From Lineus longissimus (Eukaryota; Nemertea; Pilidiophora; Heteronemertea; Lineidae), in contig NC_088312.1 of assembly GCF_910592395.1 (NCBI RefSeq), positions 6,820,001-6,884,000 of the forward strand: DNA of 64,000 nucleotides. Reading direction: 5' to 3'. How positions within the stretch are numbered: the stretch's first letter is position 1; every line of letters begins with the position of its first letter. Shown piece after piece: positions 1-11,213 of this stretch. Under the pieces are notes generated by a model, which saw nothing but the letters and a program-made list of their open reading frames with translations, ran no database searches and was not told the origin of the DNA. Made by a program: the position numbers and the translations under genes.

Positions 1-156
1 ATAAGATCTCAACCTGGAAGGGCAGACCAGAAGATCAGGCTTTTTAAATTTTACCTTCCATATCAAATATTATACCATTATTGTCATGTTTGTATTGTTT
101 CTAATGTGAACCTTGGCTGGCTACGAGACCCAAATTCTAAGGTCAAGGTCACAAGA

Positions 157-3100
157 TCACAGATACCTAACGTGACCGTATGTTGATGATGGGTGCTTTG
201 CGAAACACTGGGCCATTTTTACCTTATCCATCGAGCGAGGTATCTTCTTTACCCACGTGACCAACATGTCATAAATGGCTTCCTCACTGTCACTATTTGA
301 CACGTGATCTCGCAGTATCGCTTGGATTCTCGCGCGTTTGACACTGAGAGCTGCAGCGAGGAGCTTCCACTCATCTCCGAGATCTGCAGAGAGTTGCCGA
401 AACAACGCTTCGTCGATGACGCCATCTGATTTAAACTGCACTGGAGCTTTCAGGATAGGTTGTGGTGGTTCCGGATCCGGCTGTCAAAGACAAGAAAATG
501 CTGCGGTTGGCCAGTTGACGGGATAAATGATGATAAGGACTCACATCACAAAAGAATAAGAGAACTTGATGCATTATTATATAGTTATTACGCATAATAC
601 TTATACGCATTACCCTTATTTGAGGATGTGATTTCGAAGATAATGGCGAAATTAGGCAAGTTGTCTTCCATTAGGACCATTTGACGCGCTATGCTGAAGG
701 GAATGTAGTTCAAAATCCCTCATCAGCTTATAGTAAAAACGGCTATCTTTTTATCACTTCCGCTTGGAACCTTTTTTATTTGATTATTTCATTATTTGAC
801 TGGACTAATCTCGTCTGATACTCTACAGTGAACTAGTAAGCATTACTCCGTTACCTTTGGTAAATTTATCAGCAGTTCCGACAGTAACTTTTCTCCTTGC
901 ACAAGTTCCATTTTCACTGAATCGTTCCTCTTCGTCGAAACTTTGTCTTCGACTTTAACAGCTTGCTGAAGCATTGCGTGAGTATAAATTTGAGCGAAAC
1001 CACGATACATGTTTGAGCTTTTCTGCGCATACTGATCAACCTCCGCGACAGAAAAACGCAGACTACTGTTCAAATGAGAATTGAACGCGAATTCGAGTTC
1101 AGATGCATGTTTGTCCATACAACGGATATTTCCGCGGAAATTTATCCATAATTTTTGTCCTTCATGGACAATAATGTCTTTGCTAGGACTGGGCCCATCC
1201 TCATAACCCGCTTCGTTCAGCTTCCTCTGCGCTCGATCTATTCTATTGATGTTGGTGCACGTGATGATGACGTCACTCGGGTCATCTGACCTCTGACGTA
1301 ACAAGCACACGACGACTCGTCTGTTGATGTGTTTCTCGATGGTTGTTGCTATATCTTCTGCTGTCGTACTTGGGGTATCTGCCTTTAGACGCAGCACCAT
1401 AAAACTGTAATATTAAAACAAAACAAAAGTGGATATTTTCGTGACATCATAATATTAAACTTTGTCTTTGAGATAATGTATAGGTTTATAGGGTCTATTT
1501 TAAATGAGATTTGACTTCGAGCATGTTCAGTCAAATTCGTAGCCAGATGCAGAAAGAAGCATACCAGGTTTTAATGGACTGAAGGCTGACCAACGGTGTT
1601 CAAAGCAGTGTTAGTAAACACCGCATTTATTCATTTGAAGAAATCTGTCATCAGAACGACGAAGTCACGTCTTACCGATCGACGGGTTCGGTGAGCTCGA
1701 CCACTGCAATATCTTTATTCTTGGACTGCGTATGAGTGATGAGTCCCTTCACGTCCCAAGGCCCCGTGTGTTCTTTCTTCAACATGATCAGTTTATCCTC
1801 CGGCTCTTCTGAAGTGGAGCAAAGAATCAAATGAGCAACCTTTTGTTATGAAAGTGTATTGTCATCTTATGGTGTTAAGGGGAAATTGTGGTTTGTATTA
1901 CAGTTTAACACATTTTATTACATTACAGTAGCAGGTCTACACTATTTCAGATGCATATCTTTCAAATGTCTTAACCAGCATGCTGCAAGCAGTGAGATGT
2001 ACATTGAGAGCTATAAACGGACCCTCTTTCTTACCTTCAACCTTAAAGGAGTGAAACCCAATGACCATTGCCGACTTCGGCCGTGATTTGTGATCGGATT
2101 TATCATCACGGCCAACCCCTGCCGTCCCTGGTCGCTTCTGCCGAGCCGGGTTGGGCGGACAAGGAACTGTTGCCACCATTGGTTTGACGAATTTCTTGTT
2201 CTTCAACCCGAGGTGAATGATTGGACTGCTTGCAAATAGATTCTCGCAGACTTGTGGATATCTTAGCTTGACTTCAGTCACCATACCGAGCTCAACCGGT
2301 TGAATCTAAATAAGAAGAAGAGGCTGGGACCGACATGCTACGAAAAAGCAGTAATTTTGACTTAGTTATAAAGTTGGTTCTCGGCGTTGGAAGTTGGGTT
2401 ATTTGTCTCCGCAGCGATTACCAACTTCTCAATGAGTTAAGAATATCTTTACATTTTTCAAGAAACAACTTTCTTTAACCCTCCAATTTAACCCAAAACA
2501 GAAATGAGTGTACTGACTGCGCAAGATCAAACTAGCACTGATCTGTTATTGATTTCCTCTTCGCTGTCGGAGCTGCTGAGCTTCAGTGGTACCGGAATGG
2601 TTTGACGTCATTTATAATAAGGAGAACGGTGCAAATATCCGCTGGTCTGTCCATCTAAGAACACAATGTTCGGCAATTAGTCTGTAGTATCTTTACCTTT
2701 AAGCCGAATGTTGACGTAACCCTGAACACTCCTGGCCTCACGGTCAAGCTAACCCTCGAGTCAAGTGGAGAGAAATATTTCCCTCCTTTCTTTCCTATCA
2801 TGACCAGGTCTTTCTTGATCTTGAGTACGACCGCCAGTGTCACTGGTCCAGTCACCCGGCACTCGCAAAAATGCTTGTCCTACAAGATAGACCGTAGATG
2901 ATTGGATCATTATGAACGAGGTAAAAGGCTGGATACAGAATAAATGTACATGCTGCAGTGAATGTACATTCTGACAGTCGTACAGTATGGCTGTATATCA
3001 AAGGTGAATAGGTCATTTTGTCTTTGAAATATACTGACGCTATTCGGTTGTTTAAAATTGTATGCTGGCGCCTTGCCCTTTATCATGCCAGGGGCTCCTC

Positions 3101-6100
3101 CTTTGGGAACGAGGATTCAACGTTAAAGAGATACGGCTGAGTTATCTGAACGTACCGTGATATCGGAGAAGGCAGTGTCGAGGGTCATCACCTCCGTCCA
3201 AGTACCAGCATCATCTAATATCTTTATAACAGCTTCCTTGATAGGGTTGTTCCTCGGGGCGACATGTGGTATAGCAACTGTCCATGGCTCCGCACACTAA
3301 ACGGGATGAGAAGGAGCCACTCAGTTAAGATGGGGACTCCATGATGAGTCAAGGCAGGTAGAGCTAGACGGGATTTGATGGTGTGGTCAAAAATAGTAGT
3401 TCATGCTACTTCTAGCTGGAGCACAGGCCAATTATCTGAAGATGCGACAGGGTACATTTGGTACGTCCTACTGATGAGGGTAGGGGGGGGGGGTGGGCTG
3501 GTGGTAGACGTTTCTGATTATCACATCCAAACGTGTGTACATACAATACACTTATTTCCTTTGTTGTTTCGGTTTTGTTGTCGATAGAACGCAGATTCGA
3601 TTAATTGCATGTAATTGCATTGGATTGTTCCTCTGCTGGAAGCTTTATAATGCTGAGTTAAAATGGCTTGCTTTCCTGCCACATACCTTAGGAAAGACTG
3701 TATCTGGTGATGCTGGTTTTAACTGTACTATTCCACTGACCAGTTCTTCATTCTCCCCAAGGGGTAGGATACCATCGAGCTGGTTCAGCGGTTCACAGAC
3801 GAGGTCTTCTTCATACAGAACACCAGCCATCGCCCTGACGATGGAGATGATTTCAGGATCCGTGTTGTCATCATCACCAGGCTTTTTCTCCGTATAACTG
3901 TAAAATAATTTGCTGGAATTCGAACTTTGCGCCCTGTTATGTTTTTAACAGAACTGATAGAACTATGGCAGAAGAAAACACGATAAAAGTCAGATTCCCA
4001 CGGACTAGAGCTCCGCAAAAAGCTAAACTCACCAAACACAAGATAGATTTTGACTTGCGTATATGCCGTCGGATTGAACTAAGAATTGGTAGGCCTATCG
4101 CCGGTCAGATTAGCAAGACATGATTTCATGCCGACGATAGATAATGTTGCTGTCATAATTCATTGCCGTCATGTTTCTCTAGCTTCTTTCTACCTACATG
4201 CATTTGGGCCAGTTCTGAGGGTCCTTCCTTTCCTCCTCGGCCCGGCGCTGCTCTTCCTCTTTCCTCAGCATCTCAATCTCTTCGGGGGTACCCTTAATTC
4301 TCTCCAGCTCTGCTTTCCTCTTCTGGTCCTTTTCTCGCCGTTTTTGGTCCTCTTCTTCCTTCTTTTTAGCCTGTCAATGCAGATCAAATGTATTAGAGTT
4401 AAATACTTGTAACAAGAAGAAGCTCAGTGAGTAAGAGTAAGTAAGATGACTACAGATCGTGAAACGAGAATACCCTTATCAACATTAGGCTGAGACAAAA
4501 TATGCTACATTTTGTATATGTTACCCTTTGCTTTGCGTTGTTATGTTTCCCGTGTCATTTATTATAAAGTGGCTTCAGCTACTGTATTATAAGATGACAC
4601 TCATAAGATAATTATAACACAGTAAAATCGAAGCTGTTGAAATATTTTCGAAAACCATTTCTTGTTTTTTGACCGAGAGGTCATATCATATATCATATCA
4701 TACATCTGTATCATATCATTTCATTTCATATCATATGAAATCTTTATTCTGCATTTGAAACCAACCTTTTCAGCTTCTTGTCGCTTCTGCTCTTCCAACT
4801 CCTTTCTCCTTTTTTCAACTTCCTTCTTGGTCTCGTGGACCGCTCTCCGATGTTCCATGGCCTTGACCTCCGCCGCCCGAGCCTCTTCTTCAAGCTCGGC
4901 AGCCTCTTTTTTACATTCTGCCGCCATTCGGATTGCTTCGGCTAAAGCTATTTCAGCCTCGGCAATCTCCGTTTTTGCCTTGGCTGCTTTGGCAAGAAGT
5001 TCGCTTTGTTCTGCGACCGCCTCCGGATCTGTTAATATATATCAGACGAGGTTAAGTAAGTGCTACATGTTTCTTTGCAATAGGCCCCTAGATTTTAGGC
5101 CATGACTTTAAGAACCACAAGTTTAGGTCGGGACTTTCTGTCCCAAAGCATAACCGCTTGTCTTTAAAAGACCGCACCCCCCCCCCGGAAGTGATATACA
5201 CATTGTATACATTTATTCATATCATAGATTTCATTAAAATATAATTTGATTTATGTTCACTCAGCTAGTATTGACACATTTTAATATTGAAATATCAACT
5301 CATGAAAACACGTACGCGATTGACAATGCGAATTTAATCAATTGGCGTTCTATTATTTCTAGATTTTTTAAAAACGTCATGCCCAAGTAGTGCTCAGACA
5401 GATGCTTTGATGATGTTGCCATGGAAGGCATAGCTCCGGAATAACACAGTTGGAGCAGTTCGGTTTGACTGTGTACAGCTTCTTATGCACGGATAATGTA
5501 CAGTATAAATGCATGTGACTTGACTGTGAGAGTGATGCCAGCAATGTCATAGCTGTAGTTTTTGTACATTTCCAACTTATTTTGTCAACATTGTCTTTAA
5601 TTCAATAGAAGTCCCTATAGCACTGTGGAGGTTACTATCGTATGCTGTCACTAAGCAACTGGTACATAGATCTGAATGACACCACATAGATTGACGATTA
5701 AATGAAATTGCCAAAGTAAATACTGGAAGTGCGCGAGTCAACAACAGCTTGTTTTTCTACTAGAAAAATGCATCAAACATAAATTAATACATCGTTCTGA
5801 TAGGGTTGATTTATCTTTCTGTAGGAAATCAATTAAACTGTTCACCAATATCTATTCTTACGTTTTTATGACCATGTCATGAAATGAAATGACTCTCAAC
5901 TAGTTATCCATCTGATCGTTGACGAAGCACTTAGGAATTGTAATGGCCACGAACATGGTTTATGTATCAAATGTACACAGAAACAACACGAGAGCGATCA
6001 GCCAATCATTATTTCTTTGAAGGGGTCACGTGCAGATATTTTGTCCAATCAGGTTGCGTTATCTCTGCTTATGTTATGAACGTTGCTTCGTATACTATCT

Positions 6101-8878
6101 TGTACAATATGACGAGTTTGTGACAAAATCGAAACCTAGCCAAAGGGATACTAAAAATGGGAATTTATATTTAAGAGTTGAAATAAAAGATTTTAAATGC
6201 ACAGTACGGAAATCTTGACAGCGACAGATGAGAAGTGGCATCCTAGATTTCTTTAATTTCCCAGTATAAGCCGGATATTAAGGCCTTGTTTTAGAAAATC
6301 TTGCCTAGGGCCTTAGAAAATATTATGAGACCAAATGACAATACCTGAACTATTGAAATAGTCCTTTTGTATACACTACATATCGTGACATATCAAAAAA
6401 GTTTTCGCTGATGTGTATTTATGCTTTGGGCAAGTTTCGTGATGTAAATTATTTATTTTCTTCCCTCTTGCGTGAGTTTGCCAAGGATCGATTGTTTTGA
6501 GAGGAATTCACAGACAGACTATACTAGTGTAAAGATTTAGTAGTTAATGATCGTATTGATACATCGGTATCGAAATTTGAGTTGCATTAGAAGATTTTCC
6601 TGGGAATACATGCAACGTGTCGTATACTCGAATAGGAATCGGCACCACTATTGATCTCTGCACTGAGATGTTAAAGGAACATTTTTTCTTAATTTGTAGG
6701 CTTACTTTAGTCAACTTTTCAATGGTGATCATTCGCCAACATTGCTAATGGAGTTGGTTAGGGGTACGATCCAAATTCAGGGCAAAACAGGTGTATAGTT
6801 CAGAAAGAATCAACCACACACTACATGTAATTGAAAGAAAAAAGCCTAATTAGAATTCGATACTACAGTATATGCACGCACTGTTGTATCAAATGCTAAT
6901 TGAGATTTTAGTGCATGTACCATATCAGTGATTTTACGAAATATAGTACCGGTATGTCGGAATAGGCTACAGGTAGTTTGTAGTACCTGTATAATTAAGG
7001 AAAGACTGCAATTTTCCGTAACTTAATTCGCGGAAGGGTGAACACGTTTATTGGTCGTGATTATGTTAGTATAGCTTCGTGGGTTGACTTGTGCTTTAAT
7101 ACAATTTGGTCTTATACCCATTACAACAACGAAAACATCTAGCCTGGAAATTATAATTGCACCGAAGACAGTAATGTTGTTTTCCCAAGGGATTGATCCC
7201 GGAATGCCATGCAGAAAAAACTACTTTTTTTCTACATGTAAGTCACTATTGCATTCCGGATCAACGTACGATAGAGACCCTTCAAATGTTCCTCTTAAGT
7301 TTTATTATAACCTCACTTGGTATCTTAAAGGAGGTAATAAAGAAATGCTTATCTAAAATTGCCAACAATGATAATCAGTGCTGACGTTTCTGACGGGTGT
7401 ACGCATGGGCTCAAGCGAGCAGCAGTAAAAAATGTTGGGACATATGGCCCTATGCCCTGGGATATTAGCTCCAAGGGATTTGTGGATCACAACGACACGA
7501 GTCATGAACTCGTGATCTCATGATAAAGTACTTATACTTATGAGTTTCTAATGGATCACATAAAGGGTTTATTGATGTCTCAATTCAGGGGCAAAATAAG
7601 GCTATATTTTATTCAACAGATTTATTGATTTATCCTATTGCTTTGCTAATGGATAAAAGCATTTATAACACAAGAGTAATATTGGGTTATGTTCCATTAC
7701 ATGCGTGTATGTGACTTTGTTAGAGTCTGTTTTTTAAGTATCAAGGCCGAACGACCTAGCCGACGTAAGAGAATAGAAGGAGAAAAGTCAATGGTAGCAA
7801 TGATAGCAATCTATGCTAGAATAGTACGTCGGTAGAGCTTTCAATAGGGTGCATCTCCTATGTCTCCAGCATTGTTGACCTTATTTTCTCTTGTAACCTG
7901 CTGTGTATCGCTGGTTCTTTGTGTACAAATACACAGAAGCTGTGATCAACAGTAGAACCACTGAACGTTTCGCCTAAAACAAGAACCAAGTCGTCATGAA
8001 CACCACCATAGCTGAAAAGAGTGGTTAGTCCTGTTTCAATTTTGGACTCCCAGTTTCCCTCGTCTAAACTTACCCTTCTTGTCAACTTTTTCTTCATCGA
8101 GCATAGTAGTCAAACCTTCCGTCCTCATCTTCTTGTCCAGTGTGACTTTAAGGTCCTTCATCTCTTTAGACAAGTCATGGACATTACAATAAAGTGTCTT
8201 CACGTAATCTTTACAGACACGCAAAACATTCTTAGAGTGCTCAAACGATCGCATTAATGTGTGAACATCCTCGTAATTCCTCAGTAGCTGGTCTCTTAAA
8301 CCTCTATGTTCATTGCCGATCAGTTCTTTGAGTAATTTGAACTTTTCCATCATGTCAACATCTTCGCTCAGCAAAGCGGTTTCAACAACATTTTCACGAT
8401 CCTTTTCGTGTTCGAACTGATCATCCACTGCAGAGGGTGCATCCGCATCCTCTTCCCGACTATTTTCGTCCTGTACTTTTAAGATGTTATCCATATCTTC
8501 ATAACTTTCCCTGGTTTCATCTACATCTGAGATGTCGCCATTTTGCACGTCAGTTTCATCCTCAACACGTGTCTTTTCCTTTCCTTCGAACATTTCCTGC
8601 AACTCTCTATCGTTTCCTTCCTCTCCAGTTGGACTAGAGGCATCACGACTTTCGCCGCTCATTCCACTCAGAGGCCTATCTACCATCACGTCAACCTCGT
8701 GTGAAGCTTTAGAAGCACTGCTGGTCCTACCGTCACCCAATCCGTCCCTAATTTGTTCCGATGAATTCCTCTCTCCGGAATTCTCTGCCGTCCCCACCAT
8801 GTCGTCTGCTTCGCTGTTGTCACCACTGATCGTCGAATTCTCAGCGAGTCCGTCCACAAGCTCGGTGTTTGATTCCAT
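157..8878 (-). CDS. PIDD1-like protein: coiled coil, ZU5-ZU5-UPA, death domain
   Basis: Ten exons join in phase (plus coordinates): 8074-8878, 4766-5028, 4198-4370, 3687-3897, 3156-3296, 2697-2879, 2035-2305, 1676-1808, 855-1404, 157-480, giving about 1017 residues. Residues 1-180 are acidic and Ser-rich. About 185-415 are Lys/Glu-rich coiled coil. Two ZU5 domains follow at about 440-545 and 555-690; the second opens with GGKYFSPLDSRVSLTV. A UPA domain lies at about 730-880 (LWINFRGNIR near its middle) and a death domain at about 925-1010 (WVKKIPRSMDKV). The ZU5-ZU5-UPA-DD order is that of vertebrate PIDD1, a scaffold that assembles caspase-2 or NF-kB complexes; UNC5 and ankyrins share parts of it. 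No leucine-rich repeats are visible; the coiled coil takes their place. At the two positions where PIDD1 cleaves itself (HF-S), this protein has HFC (534-536) and RFM (727-729). Domain calls and exon phases are strong; orthology to PIDD1 is inferred. Confidence 0.85.
4681..4739. repeat. TCATA-type microsatellite in an intron
   Basis: An imperfect array of TCATA/TCATT units lies about 27 bp from the 3' edge of exon 2 of the PIDD1-like gene, in the intron between exons 2 and 3. No function is apparent. Confidence 0.7.
5029..8073 (-). other. Long first intron of the PIDD1-like gene
   Basis: This 3-kb AT-rich stretch separates the acidic first exon from the coiled-coil exon. It holds a short C tract near 5169. 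I found no coding exon, RNA gene or mobile element with clear ends. Short reading frames here lack coding character. Confidence 0.6.
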
Positions 8879-9351
8879 GGATAAAATACACCACTAATAC
8901 GCAAAACTCGACACAAATTAGCAAAATAAACTTTCAACAAATAGATTAATACTGTAAGTAGTTCCGTACACAAACCGACTTTGCACATTACGCTCTTAGA
9001 CTACTCTAAAAGCATGTCCATAAATAAATGAGTATTCCAATGAAAATAGCATCATCTACATGATTTCAAACACTTATGAGTCTCAATGCTCAGGAAAGTA
9101 GTGAAAACACTCACTACGGCACCCTAACAACTATTGAAATTTATTTTCACAGCCGCGAGCGTTTGTATAACGTGAGAGCGTGCCAGCGTTTTTATGTTTG
9201 CGACGAAGTGTATGATTGTTGCACCTTATTGGATCGTGTTGGAATATTTTATGGATCGTTCCGAAACCATTCACTTTACCTAATTGGGCGCTGTTAGTCA
9301 GAAAAATTATGGCAACAGAACATCGCACGTTTAGCACGAATGCTTATGGCA

Positions 9352-9654
9352 AGACTTTAGAATTACCATTCAAGAAGTTAAATATAAGTTCAAGAAGGAA
9401 ATATATCAATTTTGTGGTCACGTGCGTCTTGAATATGGTCACGTGAGTCTTGAATATATTTTGTTCAAGGTTGAATATATTTTGTTCAAGGTTGGACATA
9501 TTTTATTCAAGGTTGAACATATTTTATTCAAGGTTGAACATATTTTATTCAAGGTTGAAAACATTTGATTCAAGGTTGAACATATTTTAGTCTTGAACAT
9601 ATATTTCCTTCTTGAACTTATATTTAACTTCTTGAATGGTAATTCTAAAGTCTT
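9352..9654. repeat. Foldback element with internal tandem array
   Basis: The left arm (about 9352-9403, starting AGACTTTAGAATTACCATTC) is matched by its reverse complement at about 9599-9654. The loop holds about seven copies of a 20-21 bp unit (TTCAAGGTTGAACATATTTT) from about 9455 to 9600. It looks like a non-autonomous foldback transposon or an expanded palindrome. It lies upstream of the PIDD1-like start codon, between two minus-strand genes. Confidence 0.8.
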
Positions 9655-9775
9655 GAATAAATTCCGCTTTGGCTTGCCATAAATGCTCATGACGATTATC
9701 CCTGTGGTAAGCAATGGGAACTAATCATGGGTTGTGACCCGTCTCTAATTCAGTGGTCAACCAAACGGTAAACAT

Positions 9776-10150
9776 AAGCCGCACGTACACCACCTGAAAA
9801 TGGACCACCAATCTTGGTTCGCGAACCAATGCCGCACCATCGAAAATCCACCAAGCGCGTACACCAGCGCTGCAGCTAGTTATAAAATCCGGCAACAGAT
9901 GGCGCGCAAACAATAAGCAGAAAGCGCCATTTCGAAAGCGCCGCCTGTCACGAACCATCTAACTAGCTAATTGCCGAGCCATTAGCGCGTACACTACGAC
10001 AAAGCCGGGCTTTTAACAAGCCGGGCGAATTTGGACCATCAAGCTTGATGGGACAAATTCGCCCGGCAATTTGTATCGGCAATAGATTGCCGAACCAATT
10101 TGTCGCGGCAATGTGGTGGTGTACGTGCAATTGGTCCACCAATATTTCGT
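9776..10150. repeat. Degenerate nested inverted repeat
   Basis: Motifs such as GCACGTACACCACC (left) and GGTGGTGTACGTGC (right) face each other. The centre is a perfect hairpin, GCCGGGCGAATTT / AAATTCGCCCGGC, at about 10019-10066. Several related GCCGAACCAATT and CGCGTACACCA words are scattered between. This is probably a decayed foldback element; its exact ends are unclear. Confidence 0.6.
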
Positions 10151-10170
10151 GGTGTACGCGCAACTATAGA

Positions 10171-11213
10171 CCATGCTATCACTAATCACACAGAAGACGT
10201 TTTCACTTATTATCTCTTTACTGAAAATAACTGATACACTGGTATTATAAACACTGGCCATTCAAACTGCGGAAAGTGGCAATATTGTTAAAACTCTGGC
10301 TACCAATTGATTTCGATCGATGTTCCGAAATCCCAGAAAAAAATATCGTACTCAACTGCGTATTTGGTAGGTATCGGCATTAGCAGGCCGTCGCCGAAGG
10401 GTATTAAGTCCGGCTTCTACTTGATCGGGGAAGGTCGGTTGAGGCTTGTTCTCACTAACATAATGTTTTAATCACCTCACTGAAGAATCGATGGTTGAGG
10501 CTGCTGGCCGAATGCCTCAGTAACGCAGGCTGACCTATTGCATCAATTAGAGGGAAGAGGAGGTCGATGTTGACGGCAGCTAAAACGGAACGTTTTTGCG
10601 ATGTATCTTTTTACAGGTAGCATCGTCCGGCGCAAAATGTATCGAAGACTATCGTGAAAAAGAGTATGCCTTTGCAGATGCAAACCATAAAAACATGATT
10701 GACCCCACACATTTTGCCAGAGCATGCCCGCCTCTCCTGCTCATTTCCTTTACTTCCGTCCCGTGGCTTAGTTTCTTATTCACGGATGGCGGTTGCTAAG
10801 TGCGGAACACTGTCTAAATCAACCTGTGGTTTATTCACGCCATATGTCATTAATGACATGAATGGAAGCTGTATTATCGATCAGGCGATCATTGGACAAT
10901 GATCAGTATAGATTGCTGGCTAAAGGGACTATAATGCTAAAAAACATGATATTCCAATAACAGTCACAGAAATGAGTTACCCGGTAAGAGTTTTACGAGT
11001 TAAATAAGACCACATTAATGAAGTAAAAAAAGTAAATAATCATATTGACAAGCGAGTAGAAACATTCATGATTCACAGATTAAAATGCACCAGTGCTTTA
11101 TGACAGAAATCAACTATAATTGATACATTAGACGCAGTTTCATCAGATATAAGTTTTTCTTTGTCAAACTCTGGTGTATATATACATCTTTGATGGAGCT
11201 CCTTTAACCTCCT
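10171..11213. other. Intergenic region downstream of CYP20
   Basis: No convincing gene is visible in this stretch. The short open frames near 10.6-10.9 kb show no recognisable domain and no matching splice sites. It includes the 3' flank of the P450 gene. Confidence 0.5.
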
